8,936 bases of DNA from an uncultured Lachnospiraceae bacterium. Lineage in GTDB: Bacteria > Bacillota > Clostridia > Lachnospirales > Lachnospiraceae. The DNA is taken from contig CACZQU010000250.1 of the NCBI GenBank assembly GCA_902783305.1, positions 1 to 8,936 of the forward strand, in the 5' to 3' direction. Under the pieces are notes generated by a model, which saw nothing but the letters and a program-made list of their open reading frames with translations, did no database searches and was not told the DNA's origin. Position 1 is the stretch's first letter. Each line of letters begins with the position of its first letter. Positions 1-6,721 of the stretch are shown here, in pieces. Made by a program: the position numbers and the translations under genes.

Positions 1-1427
1 ATGTTTGCTTTGTCATTGGCGGTGGCAATAAAAAGAACGCCGGACAGATCCAGCGGGATCTCCAGATAGTGATCCTGAAAGCTGTTGTTCTGCTCCGGAT
101 CCAGGACCTCCAGCAGGGCTGAGGAGACATCTCCTTTGTAATCTTTGCCGGTCTTGTCGATCTCATCCAGCAGGATCAGTGGATTCATTGTTCCTGCCTG
201 CCTGAGGGCAGAGGTGATGTTTCCGGGAAGAGCGCCGATATAGGTACGACGGTGTCCGCGGATCTCCGCCTCATCATGGATTCCGCCCAGACAGACCCTG
301 TGGTATTTTTTCCCCAGGGCTTCGGCCACAGAGCGGGCGATGGAGGTCTTTCCGGTACCAGGAGGCCCGCTCAGACATAATATCGGCGTCCTTCCCTTCT
401 GGGCAAGCTGCCGGACGGCGAGGAATTCCATCACCCGTTCCTTTACCTCCTTCAGCCCGTAGTGCTCTTCCTCCAGAATGCGCCAGGCGTTTTTCAGATC
501 ATTGTTGTCCTCGGAGTAAATGCCGAAGGGCAGCTCAAAGACCGTCTCCAGATATGTCTTCTGGACAGAGCTGTCCGCGGAATTGTTATTCATCCGGCTG
601 AAACGGTCAATCTCCCGGGAAATCTTCTCCCGGATCGGATCACTCACGTTCAGTTTGTCCAGCTTTTCCCTGAACAGGTCCGTGTCCGTCGCGATGCTGT
701 CCTCTCCCAGCTCCTTGCGGATGACCTTGATCTGCTCCCGCATCAGGTATTCCTTCTGGTTCCGGTCAATCTGAACCTTCAGCTTCCCCTGGAGATCCTG
801 CTTCACCTGAAGAACGGAGGTCTCGCGGCTCAGGATCCCTCCCAGTGCTTCGTACTGCTTCTCCACGGTAACTGCTTCCAGAATGGTCTGCCTCTGCTTC
901 CAGGTGATGGGAATCCTCCCTCCGATCTCCGTAATCAGACGTGCCAGCTTCTCCTCTTTGAGAATCTGCTCCGCGATCTCCTTGCTCATGGGGGCTCCTG
1001 CAGCGGTGTATTCGCGAAGCAGCTCCTTCAACCCCCGGCACATAGCCTCTTCAAGAACCTCCGGAAGCTTTTCCGATACGTTATCATAGGGAAGGATCCG
1101 CGCGATCAGAAACGGCTGCTCTTTTTTCAGGCCGATCAGTTCAGCCCTCACGATCCCCTCCACCAGAATACGGGCGTTATCCCGGGGGAGGTGAACCACC
1201 TGCTTGACCGACGCAATCGTCCCTACCCGGTACAGATCGCCGATCCCCGGATCTTCGATGTCCTTGTCCTCCTGGGTAACCAGGAAAATCCTGCCGTCCT
1301 GGAGCATGGCGCTCTCCACAGCCTGCCTGGATTTTGTCCTGTTTACATCAAAATGGACAACCATCCCCGGAAGAATGGTTGTCCCGCGAAGGGCAATCGT
1401 TGGCATTGTTATGACCTGGTCACTCAT
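1..1427 (-). CDS. lon: ATP-dependent protease Lon, N-terminal part (cut by window edge)
   Basis: Lon is a cytoplasmic homohexameric AAA+ serine protease that degrades misfolded and some regulatory proteins. The frame stays open from an ATG at 1427 to the window edge and gives 475 codons. The family is usually about 770-810 residues, so the rest of the ATPase lid and the Ser-Lys protease domain lie outside the window; catalytic competence cannot be judged. Visible parts are the N-terminal substrate domain (starting [15 protein letters not shown]), a charged helical segment around residues 200-260 that includes [11 protein letters not shown], then the AAA+ module. Walker A is GPPGTGKTS with Lys360, and Walker B is LILLDEID near residues 418-425, close to the positions in E. 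coli Lon. I checked every codon on this strand and found no stop or frameshift. A GAGG at 1436-1439 lies 8 bases before the start. The gene starts 70 bases after clpX with no clear terminator between, so co-transcription is likely (inference). Confidence 0.97.
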   Translation of the reverse strand, partial: MSDQVITMPTIALRGTTILPGMVVHFDVNRTKSRQAVESAMLQDGRIFLVTQEDKDIEDPGIGDLYRVGTIASVKQVVHLPRDNARILVEGIVRAELIGLKKEQPFLIARILPYDNVSEKLPEVLEEAMCRGLKELLREYTAAGAPMSKEIAEQILKEEKLARLITEIGGRIPITWKQRQTILEAVTVEKQYEALGGILSRETSVLQVKQDLQGKLKVQIDRNQKEYLMREQIKVIRKELGEDSIATDTDLFREKLDKLNVSDPIREKISREIDRFSRMNNNSADSSVQKTYLETVFELPFGIYSEDNNDLKNAWRILEEEHYGLKEVKERVMEFLAVRQLAQKGRTPILCLSGPPGTGKTSIARSVAEALGKKYHRVCLGGIHDEAEIRGHRRTYIGALPGNITSALRQAGTMNPLILLDEIDKTGKDYKGDVSSALLEVLDPEQNNSFQDHYLEIPLDLSGVLFIATANDKAN

Positions 1428-1497
1428 GAATACTGCCTCGACCTCCAATCGTATTCAGTTACATTGAGAATCTGCCGGTTTTGCTGCTGTACCCGCT

Positions 1498-2811
1498 TCA
1501 CGCTGTCTCAGACTTTCCCTTCCGCCGGATTCTCCTGTGCCCGGATGCGGGCAGCGGCTCTCCATGGACGATCTGCGGTTCACCGCTGCCGTCCACTGCC
1601 TCCTTCGTAATCATGACTTCCCGGATCGTGTCATCAGAGGGAACCGAATACATCAGATCCATCAGTGTACTTTCCATGATCGCCCGTAAGCCTCTGGCTC
1701 CTGTCTTGCGCGCGATCGCTTTCTTCGCCATCTCCTCAAGGGCTTCCTCGTCAAAATTCAGATCCACTCCGTCGAGTTCAAACAGCTTCTTGTACTGCCT
1801 GGTCAGGGAATTTTTCGGCTCCTTGAGGATCCTTACCAGCGCTTCCTCGTCAAGGCCGTCCAGAGAGACAACGACCGGAACCCTTCCCACAAATTCGGGG
1901 ATCAGGCCGTACCGGATCAGATCCTCCGGCATGACATCCTTAAATACAGCGCCGATATTTTTCTCTTCCCTGGAAGTAACCTCCGCCCCGAAGCCGATCC
2001 CCTTGGTATCCTGCCGGGACTCAATGATCTTTTCCAGTCCGTCAAAAGCACCGCCGCAGATAAACAGAATATTGGTGGTGTCAATGGTCAGAAATTCCTG
2101 ATGGGGGTGCTTGCGTCCTCCCTGAGGCGGCACGCTGGCTACGGTACCCTCCAGGATTTTCAGAAGAGCCTGCTGTACGCCCTCTCCCGAAACATCCCGG
2201 GTGATGGAGACATTCTCGGATTTCTTTGTGATCTTGTCGATCTCATCAATGTATATGATACCGTATTGGGCGCGTTCAATATCATAATCCGCTGCCTGTA
2301 TGATTTTCAGGAGAATATTTTCCACATCCTCCCCCACATACCCGGCTTCTGTCAGCGTCGTGGCATCCGCAATCGCAAAGGGCACATGCAAAAGCCTTGC
2401 CAGGGTCTGCGCAAGAAGCGTCTTTCCTGAGCCGGTGGGTCCGAGCATCAGGATATTGCTCTTCTGCAGCTCCACATCCAGGTTCCTCGACGCCGTTACT
2501 CTCTTGTAATGGTTGTACACGCATACGGCAAGCGCTTTTTTTGCCTCATCCTGACCAATCACATAGTCATCGAGGATCGCATGGATCTCCGCCGGACGCA
2601 TGAGATTGATTCCGGCGTCATACTCCATCTGGGGATACGCGTTCAGCTCTTCATCCAGGATTTCCTGACAGATGACGATGCATTCGTCACAGATATAAGC
2701 GTCATGCGGTCCCGCGATCAGCTTGTGGACCTGATCCTCGGATTTGTTGCAGAAGGAGCAGCGGATTTTCGGTTCCCTGGGCTTATAGCCGCTGTTTTTA
2801 TTGTTTGCCAT
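1498..2811 (-). CDS. clpX: ClpX, ATP-dependent unfoldase subunit of ClpXP
   Basis: ClpX is the hexameric AAA+ unfoldase that recognises tagged substrates and threads them into ClpP. The 437-residue length is normal for the family. An N-terminal zinc-binding domain has Cys18, Cys21, Cys41 and Cys44 (CSFC and CDEC pairs), which places it as ClpX rather than HslU. The AAA+ core shows Walker A GPTGSGKT at 124-131, the GYVG pore loop at 157-160, Walker B ending in Asp189-Glu190, the RKH loop at 233-235, the IGF tripeptide that docks onto ClpP at 272-274, a probable arginine finger at Arg310 and sensor-2 GAR at 371-373. All expected functional residues are present. GGGAGG at 2825-2830 lies 13 bases before the ATG, a long spacing. 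The gene follows clpP by 44 bases and precedes lon, consistent with one transcript (inference). Confidence 0.98.
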   Translation of the reverse strand: MANNKNSGYKPREPKIRCSFCNKSEDQVHKLIAGPHDAYICDECIVICQEILDEELNAYPQMEYDAGINLMRPAEIHAILDDYVIGQDEAKKALAVCVYNHYKRVTASRNLDVELQKSNILMLGPTGSGKTLLAQTLARLLHVPFAIADATTLTEAGYVGEDVENILLKIIQAADYDIERAQYGIIYIDEIDKITKKSENVSITRDVSGEGVQQALLKILEGTVASVPPQGGRKHPHQEFLTIDTTNILFICGGAFDGLEKIIESRQDTKGIGFGAEVTSREEKNIGAVFKDVMPEDLIRYGLIPEFVGRVPVVVSLDGLDEEALVRILKEPKNSLTRQYKKLFELDGVDLNFDEEALEEMAKKAIARKTGARGLRAIMESTLMDLMYSVPSDDTIREVMITKEAVDGSGEPQIVHGEPLPASGHRRIRRKGKSETA

Positions 2812-2855
2812 ATTCAGTAATCATCCTCCCAAGACACACGACCTGACAATCCCGG

Positions 2856-3437
2856 TCATTTGTGCGTCACAACACCGTCTATCAGACCATAAAGTCTGGC
2901 TTCCTCTGCTGTCATATAATAATCACGGTCCGTATCCTTCTCCACAATTTCGAGAGGCTGTCCGGTATTGGCAGCAAGAATTTCATTGAGCATTTTCTTG
3001 GTCTTCGCGATGTGGTCGGCAACGATCTGGATCTCCGTCGCCTGTCCCTGGGCTCCCCCGGAGGGCTGATGAATCATGATCGTCGCGTTGGGAAGAGCAT
3101 ACCGTTTCCCCTTTGCGCCTCCCGCCAGAAGAAATGCGCCCATAGAAGCGGCCATCCCAAGACAGATCGTGGAAACATCACATTTGATATACTGCATAGT
3201 GTCATAGATCGCCATTCCCGCGGAGACGGATCCCCCCGGGCTGTTGATGTAAAGCTGAACATCCTTGCCCGGATCCTCCGCTTCCAGAAACAGCAGCTCA
3301 CCGACGATAAGGCTGGCTGTCACGTCATTAACCTCTTCGCCGAGGAAAATAATACGGTCCTTGAGAAGTCTGGAGTACAGATCATAGCTTCTCTCGCCTC
3401 TGCTGGTCTGCTCCAGTACATATGGTACCAAACTCAT
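2856..3437 (-). CDS. clpP: ClpP, ATP-dependent Clp protease proteolytic subunit
   Basis: ClpP forms the barrel-shaped tetradecameric serine peptidase that partners with ClpX (and ClpA/ClpC types where present). From the ATG at 3437 the protein has 193 residues and starts [16 protein letters not shown], the standard ClpP N-terminus. A longer frame from TTG at 3443 is possible, but that TTG is only 2 bases from the GAGGAG at 3446-3451, whereas the ATG is 8 bases away. With this start the catalytic triad is Ser98 (in GMAASMGAF), His123 (in MIHQPSGG) and Asp172 (in DTDRDYY), matching B. subtilis-type numbering. The oxyanion region NSPGGSV is intact. The gene lies between tig and clpX. The 175-base gap from tig carries a large palindromic structure (3465-3599), so its expression relative to tig may be set there (inference). 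Confidence 0.98.
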   Translation of the reverse strand: MSLVPYVLEQTSRGERSYDLYSRLLKDRIIFLGEEVNDVTASLIVGELLFLEAEDPGKDVQLYINSPGGSVSAGMAIYDTMQYIKCDVSTICLGMAASMGAFLLAGGAKGKRYALPNATIMIHQPSGGAQGQATEIQIVADHIAKTKKMLNEILAANTGQPLEIVEKDTDRDYYMTAEEARLYGLIDGVVTHK

Positions 3438-3445
3438 CCTCAACT

Positions 3446-3451
3446 CTCCTC
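3446..3451 (-). promoter_or_regulatory. clpP ribosome binding site (GAGGAG) that fixes the start
   Basis: On the minus strand GAGGAG lies 8 bases before the ATG at 3435-3437 but only 2 bases before the alternative TTG at 3441-3443. This supports the ATG, which also gives the conserved ClpP N-terminus. Confidence 0.8.
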
Positions 3452-3524
3452 ATCTGAATTCTCTGTAACTGTTCCGTCAGCGTCGCGCACTTGCTGTGCG
3501 AGGCGTGCAGAAGCCTTGGCCGTC

Positions 3525-3572
3525 ACGCATCGGGCGTACTCGGAATGCGCGTCAGCGCCACGCCCGATGCGT
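3525..3572. other. Perfect 13-bp inverted repeat with 22-base loop
   Basis: ACGCATCGGGCGT at 3525-3537 is the exact reverse complement of 3560-3572. The 22-base loop itself holds a GCGC-GTCA-GCGC mini-palindrome. The right arm overlaps the next hairpin by two bases. It lies in the transcribed gap between tig and clpP, so it would fold in RNA as well as DNA. There is no T-run beside it in either direction, so it does not look like a normal intrinsic terminator. Confidence 0.75.
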
Positions 3573-3599
3573 AACTGTTCAGCCTGACTGAACAGTTAC
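3571..3599 (-). other. Perfect 12-bp hairpin just downstream of tig
   Basis: GTAACTGTTCAG at 3571-3582 pairs exactly with 3588-3599 across a 5-base loop. It begins 14 bases after the tig stop codon on the minus strand. The stem is only moderately GC-rich and no U-tract follows, so full termination is doubtful. It may protect the tig 3' end, be a processing site, or partly attenuate clpP. It competes with the long-range pairing of 3465-3480 with 3584-3599. Confidence 0.65.
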
Positions 3600-3612
3600 C
3601 ATTCTCTTTTCT

Positions 3613-4917
3613 TTATTCCGCAGCGGCAGAGTCTGTCTCAACTGCAGCGTCCACAAGCACATCGATAGCTTTGCGCACTACGATATCCTTGCGCATCTGA
3701 TCCAGCTGGCTCTCATCCAGAGTCTTTCTGACATCCTCGACATTCAGGCGGTAGGAAGCCGCCATCTTTTCCAGGTCAGCGTTCAGCTCCTCCTCCGAAG
3801 CCTCCAGGCCTTCCGCCTCGGCGACCTTCTCCAGGACAAGACGTGTCTGAATTCTCTGGATCGCGTTTGCTCTCATCTGCGTCCTCATGGAATCCATGCT
3901 CAGTCCGGTCATCTTGAAATACTGCTCAGGATCCATACCGGACATCCGAAGCTGATTGGCGAAATCATCCATCATATTGTCGATCTGGAACTCGATCATT
4001 TCTTCAGGAATGTCCATCTCAGCCTTGCGGATCACGGCGTTGATGGCCGCATCTTCCTTATGGGCTTTTTCCTGCTCCGTCTTGCTCTCTTCGATTTTCG
4101 CTTTTACGCTGTTTCTGTATTCTTCAAAGGTATTGTAATCGGACACATCCTGCGCAAATTCGTCATCCAGCTCAGGAAGCTCCTTGACCTCAATCTTGAT
4201 GATATCGCAGGCAAAGAGCGCGTCGGCTCCGGCAAGAGAGGCCTCATGATAATCCTCCGGGAAGGTGACATGCACATCCACATGACTGCCGGCCTGGGCG
4301 CCGATGAGCTGATCCTCAAAGCCCGGAATAAAGGTATTGGAGCCCAGTGTCAGGGTCTGTCCCGAAGCGGTGCCGCCGTCAAAGGGAACGCCGTCCACGG
4401 TTCCTGCATAATCCAGGGTCACGATGTCTCCTGCCTTGGCCGGGCGGTCCGATACCGTGATGGTGCGGGCGTTCTTCTCCTGCTCACGTCTGATCTCGTC
4501 GTCGATCTCCTGGTCCGTAACCTCGATAACCATCTTCGGCACTTCCACACCCTTATACTCACCCAGGGTCACATCCGGTTTGGTCGCAACCTGAGCGGTA
4601 AAGATCAGCGGCTTGTCCGGCTCCGTCTGCTCGAAGCCGATCTGCGGACGGGAAACCACCTCAAGTCCGCTTTCCTTCACGGCCTTGTCATACGCGTCCG
4701 GAAGGACCTCGTTGATGGCGTCCTCCAGGAAAACTCCCTTTCCGTACAATCTCTCGATCATGCGGCGCGGCGCTTTTCCCTTTCTGAATCCGGGGATGGC
4801 AATTTTGCCCTTCTGACGGTTATATACGACGTTCATGGCTTTGTCCAGATCCTCCAAAGAGACCTCGACCGTAAGCTTTGCCTTATTCTTTTCCAGTTCT
4901 TCGACCTGTACGCTCAT
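3613..4917 (-). CDS. tig: Trigger factor, ribosome-associated chaperone and peptidyl-prolyl isomerase
   Basis: Trigger factor binds the ribosome exit tunnel near protein L23, shields nascent chains and has prolyl isomerase activity. From the ATG at 4917 it has 434 residues, the normal family length. The N-terminal ribosome-binding domain carries the signature GFRKGKAP at 43-50. The FKBP-like isomerase domain runs from about 160 to 247, with GDIVTLDYAGTVDG and FIPGFEDQLIG visible. The helical C-terminal chaperone domain follows to the end and finishes in an alanine- and acid-rich tail. The frame stays open 79 codons further upstream to an ATG at 5154, but that stretch has no family similarity and would exceed the usual length. 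An AGGA at 4926-4929, 8 bases before the ATG at 4917, is a weak but well-spaced ribosome binding site. It is the first gene of the tig-clpP-clpX-lon set. Confidence 0.97.
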   Translation of the reverse strand: MSVQVEELEKNKAKLTVEVSLEDLDKAMNVVYNRQKGKIAIPGFRKGKAPRRMIERLYGKGVFLEDAINEVLPDAYDKAVKESGLEVVSRPQIGFEQTEPDKPLIFTAQVATKPDVTLGEYKGVEVPKMVIEVTDQEIDDEIRREQEKNARTITVSDRPAKAGDIVTLDYAGTVDGVPFDGGTASGQTLTLGSNTFIPGFEDQLIGAQAGSHVDVHVTFPEDYHEASLAGADALFACDIIKIEVKELPELDDEFAQDVSDYNTFEEYRNSVKAKIEESKTEQEKAHKEDAAINAVIRKAEMDIPEEMIEFQIDNMMDDFANQLRMSGMDPEQYFKMTGLSMDSMRTQMRANAIQRIQTRLVLEKVAEAEGLEASEEELNADLEKMAASYRLNVEDVRKTLDESQLDQMRKDIVVRKAIDVLVDAAVETDSAAAE

Positions 4918-5153
4918 TTTCCATTTCCTGCCGCTCTTTTGCGTCCCTTCTGTCAAAGACCGGGCATAGATCCGCGGACCAGTCTTCCGGTTTTTCCGGA
5001 ATTCCTGTCCCGCTGACTCTTCCGTCCGGCTCAGGACGAAAAGCGGCGTCTCCTTTCTTCGTGCATATCCTATGGGTAAATGTGTACTTTGCAGCCACAT
5101 ATTGTATGGAAATCCGCGCCGCAGAGCATGACGGGCACGGCATACTTTACTCA

Positions 5154-5183
5154 TTTATATACGATAGTTTATCTTTTACGGAA
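5154..5183 (-). promoter_or_regulatory. Weak candidate promoter for the tig cluster
   Basis: On the minus strand a TATAAA (5154-5159) lies 18 bases after TTCCGT (5178-5183), inside an AT-rich patch. Only the first two bases of the -35 box match TTGACA, so this rests on the -10 box and the location alone. TATACT at 5264-5269 is an alternative. Confidence 0.2.
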
Positions 5184-5188
5184 TCCGT

Positions 5189-5248
5189 TGAAGAGCCCGG
5201 CTGCGCAGCCCGCAGCTTTGCGGCTTTACGCGGTATACGGCTCTTTCA
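5189..5248. repeat. 60-bp palindromic element upstream of tig
   Basis: The ends are inverted: TGAAGAGCC at 5189-5197 against GGCTCTTTCA at 5239-5248, one inserted base apart. Between them lie two further palindromes: GGCTG-CG-CAGCC at 5199-5210 and CCGCA-GCTT-TGCGG at 5210-5223. The element is GC-rich within an AT-rich surround and has no T-run, so it is not a standard terminator. Its build (outer inverted ends, inner mini-hairpins) resembles the element at 3465-3599, though the sequences do not match. Confidence 0.6.
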
Positions 5249-5303
5249 GGAAGTCAGTATGATAGTATAGCATAGGGGATTTAAAAAGGCCAGTATTTTT
5301 TCA

Positions 5304-5852
5304 TCAATAAACGATGGCGTCGGCAATCTGCTTCTCTTTCTCTTCTCCGAGGAGCTGTCCGATCAGATTCAGTCCGAAATCCAGGGCTGTCCCCATCCCC
5401 CGGCTCGTCGTGATGTTTCCGTCCACGACCACCCGGTCGGTCAGATACTGAGCCGTCTTCATGGAGGGCTCGCAGGTCGGATAGGATGTCGCTCTGCGGT
5501 CAGCCAGAAGCCCAAGATCGGAAAGGATCGTGGGTGCCGCGCAGATCGCCGCAATTTTTTTGCCCTGGCTGCAGTGTTCGAGCAAAAGGCGGGAAAGGGG
5601 CTCGCAGGCTTTCAGGTTGCTGGTTCCCACCTTTCCTCCGGGAAGGATCAGAAGCTCCGCGTCGGAAAAGTCCACATCGGCAAACACCGTATCCGCAAAC
5701 ATGCGGATGCCATGGCTGGTAAGGATTTCCGTTTCTTCCTTTATAGATACGGTCTGAATATCCAGTCCCGCACGCCGCATCAGATCAACCACCGCAAGCG
5801 CTTCGACATCTTCAAAACCATCCGCGAGAAAAATATATACTTTTTGGCTCAT
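5304..5852 (-). CDS. DJ-1/PfpI (ThiJ) family protein
   Basis: This is a class I glutamine amidotransferase-like protein of the DJ-1/YajL branch, 182 residues, the normal length. The family includes cysteine-dependent proteins linked to glyoxal detoxification, protein deglycation and oxidative stress defence; which activity applies here cannot be read from sequence. The start MSQKVYIFLADGFEDVEALA carries the conserved Glu14. The nucleophile elbow AAICAAP holds Cys104. The C-terminal signature TSRGMGTALDFGL is close to the DJ-1 pattern. The position equivalent to human DJ-1 His126 is Tyr124 here (TSYP instead of TTHP). AGGAGGT at 5861-5867 lies 8 bases before the ATG, a strong site. The gene is divergent from the CYTH gene and codirectional with tig, 386 bases away. 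It is probably its own transcription unit (inference). Confidence 0.93.
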   Translation of the reverse strand: MSQKVYIFLADGFEDVEALAVVDLMRRAGLDIQTVSIKEETEILTSHGIRMFADTVFADVDFSDAELLILPGGKVGTSNLKACEPLSRLLLEHCSQGKKIAAICAAPTILSDLGLLADRRATSYPTCEPSMKTAQYLTDRVVVDGNITTSRGMGTALDFGLNLIGQLLGEEKEKQIADAIVY

Positions 5853-5890
5853 TTATGAAAACCTCCTGTTTTCTTTTCCCTCATGAAAGG

Positions 5891-5923
5891 GTATACTATG
5901 GGTAATCACAGCGCCTGCGTCAA
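5891..5923. promoter_or_regulatory. Candidate overlapping divergent promoters between DJ-1 and CYTH genes
   Basis: A small palindromic core GTATAC (5891-5896) supports -10-like boxes on both strands: TATACT on plus (5892-5897) and TAGTAT on minus (5893-5898). On the minus strand a good -35 match TTGACG lies at 5918-5923, but the spacing to TAGTAT is 19 bases (17 to the poorer CATAGT). No good -35 box precedes the plus-strand box. If real, the two genes could not easily be transcribed from this site at once. Confidence 0.35.
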
Positions 5924-5946
5924 AGCAGGGCGATTATGACCGATGA

Positions 5947-6025
5947 CTGCAGCGGAGAGTGACTCCTGCAGCTTGCCATGTGCTTCGCGCTCCCCAGATT
6001 CCGGAGTCCTCTCTATGTCACTGCA
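5947..6025 (+). repeat. Imperfect palindromic element with alternative stems in the CYTH leader
   Basis: Two foldings are possible on the plus strand. A local hairpin pairs CTGCA (5947-5951) and GGAG (5954-5957) with CTCC (5963-5966) and TGCAG (5967-5971). A longer one pairs GACTCC (5961-5966) with GGAGTC (6003-6008), GAGAG (5955-5959) with CTCTC (6009-6013) and TGCAG (5948-5952) with CTGCA (6021-6025). They share bases, so they exclude each other. The element ends about 27 bases before the CYTH ribosome binding site. It may be a repeat or a leader structure. Confidence 0.5.
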
Positions 6026-6066
6026 CAGCAGCATCCATATTCAATCTGTGAAAAGGAGACGATACG

Positions 6067-6534
6067 ATGGAAATTGAACGCAAATTTCTGATCCCGGAGC
6101 AGAACCTGCCGAAGGATCTGGAATCCTATGAACACCTGATCATTGAGCAGGGATATCTCTGCACGGAGCCGGTGGTCCGTATCCGCCGCTCAAATGATGA
6201 CTATTACATGACCTACAAATCCGGTGGACTTTTGTCCAGAGAAGAGTACAACCTTCCTCTCACCAAAAGCGCCTATCTGCATCTGAGAGAAAAAACCGAC
6301 GGAATCCTCCTGTCCAAAATCCGTTACCTCATTCCCATCGAGGACGGGCTGACGGTTGAGCTGGATGTCTTCCAGAAGCCCTACGAAGGACTTTACCTGG
6401 CGGAAATCGAATTCACCTCCGAGCAGGACGCCCTTTCCTATCGGGTACCCTCCTGGTTCGGAGAAGAGGTCACATACTCCAGAAATTACCACAACAGCTG
6501 CCTGAGCTTAGGGGTTCCTGAGCTGATCCACTGA
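6067..6534 (+). CDS. CYTH-domain protein (triphosphate tunnel metalloenzyme)
   Basis: A small protein of 155 residues with the CYTH fold, an eight-stranded tunnel that binds triphosphate and divalent metal. Short bacterial members include inorganic triphosphatases, while others are class IV adenylate cyclases or thiamine triphosphatases. The N-terminal ExExK motif is Glu2, Glu4, Lys6 (MEIERK). The other expected charged residues are Arg38 and Arg40 (VVRIRR), Lys51 (MTYKSGG), Glu59/Glu60, Lys84 and Arg86 (SKIRY), Glu98 and Asp100 (VELDVF) and Glu113/Glu115 (LAEIEF). All tunnel positions look intact, so activity on a triphosphate such as tripolyphosphate is plausible (inference); the substrate cannot be read from sequence. 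AAGGAG at 6053-6058, 8 bases before the ATG, supports the start. It is the only plus-strand gene here and stands alone, so neighbours give no clue to its role. Confidence 0.92.
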   Translation: MEIERKFLIPEQNLPKDLESYEHLIIEQGYLCTEPVVRIRRSNDDYYMTYKSGGLLSREEYNLPLTKSAYLHLREKTDGILLSKIRYLIPIEDGLTVELDVFQKPYEGLYLAEIEFTSEQDALSYRVPSWFGEEVTYSRNYHNSCLSLGVPELIH

Positions 6535-6542
6535 CGATGAGC

Positions 6543-6570
6543 AAACCGGGGGCTTTATGCGGACGGTTTT
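6543..6570 (+). terminator. Weak candidate terminator after the CYTH gene
   Basis: AAACCG at 6543-6548 pairs with CGGTTT at 6564-6569, followed by one more T. It starts 8 bases after the CYTH stop. The stem is only 6 bp with a 15-base loop and the T-run is short, so termination would be modest. No better candidate is seen in the 169-base convergent gap. Confidence 0.3.
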
Positions 6571-6647
6571 CACACTTCCTTCCGGAAGAGGTTCTTTCTC
6601 CTTCCTGCGCCACGGAACACAGGCCTTCGTCCCAGGGTTCTCCTGCA

Positions 6648-6721
6648 CCGTCAGGGTTCTTCCCTTCACGCGCCAGGCAGGAGAACGCAAGATATGACAT
6701 CCGTCAGAGGGTCTTTCCCTT
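6648..6721. repeat. Imperfect direct repeat over the proC 3' end
   Basis: Bases 6648-6666 (CCGTCAGGGTTCTTCCCTT) and 6701-6721 share the same order of blocks, CCGTCAG, a GGGT/GGTT stretch, then TTCCCTT. The second copy covers the last codons and stop of proC, and the first lies 53 bases further on. It may be a remnant of a small tail duplication, or chance. Confidence 0.35.

Larger units (their letters stand above)
3465..3599. repeat. 135-bp composite palindromic element between tig and clpP
   Basis: The element is bounded by inverted ends: GTAACTGTTCCGTCAG at 3465-3480 and its reverse complement with one mismatch at 3584-3599 (15 of 16 match). A further direct copy of GTAACTGTTC sits at 3571-3580. 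Inside are a 13-bp perfect inverted repeat (3525-3537 with 3560-3572) and a small CGCAC/GTGCG stem with loop TTGCT at 3486-3500. No coding frame is supported. It could be a tiny non-autonomous mobile palindrome, a REP-like repeat, or a transcript-processing or attenuation structure. I cannot tell which without genome-wide copies. No target-site duplication is obvious at the ends. Confidence 0.7.
4918..5303 (-). other. 386-bp gap upstream of tig: probable promoter and leader, no convincing gene
   Basis: Between the tig start and the stop of the DJ-1 family gene I see no conserved protein. Open frames here lack ribosome binding sites and family resemblance. The right half is AT-rich in patches and contains -10-like boxes on the minus strand: TATAAA at 5154-5159 and TATACT at 5264-5269. 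Neither has a good -35 box at 16-18 bases. A perfect TTGACA at 4951-4956 has no matching -10. A palindromic element occupies 5189-5248. If transcription starts near 5150 the tig leader would be roughly 230 bases, long enough to hold regulation (inference). Confidence 0.5.

Noticed and set aside
462..1610. Long plus-strand open frame of 382 codons opposite lon and the 3' end of clpX
   Set aside because: It lies antisense to an unmistakable Lon and runs into clpX; its translation is low-complexity Leu/Pro-rich with no family resemblance, a typical mirror of codon use on the other strand.
3438..3443. TTG start for clpP two codons upstream
   Set aside because: Only 2 bases from GAGGAG, while the ATG at 3437 is 8 bases away and gives the conserved N-terminus.
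3465..3599. CRISPR array, because of the repeated 10-base word
   Set aside because: Copies are in mixed orientation, unequally spaced and only three; no regular repeat-spacer pattern and no cas gene.
4951..4956. Perfect TTGACA as a tig promoter -35 box
   Set aside because: No -10-like sequence lies 16-18 bases downstream on the minus strand; the region there is GC-rich.
4883..5143. 86-codon minus-strand frame overlapping the tig start
   Set aside because: No ribosome binding site, no recognisable domain, and it overlaps the tig N-terminal codons in another frame.
4918..5154. 79-codon N-terminal extension of trigger factor from an ATG at 5154
   Set aside because: The added residues show no family similarity, the protein would be 513 rather than about 430 residues, and the ATG at 4917 gives the normal N-terminus with a spaced AGGA.
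5281..5303. A-rich and T-rich runs after the DJ-1 gene as a terminator
   Set aside because: The only pairing is five A-T pairs around an 8-base loop with no GC stem, too weak to call.
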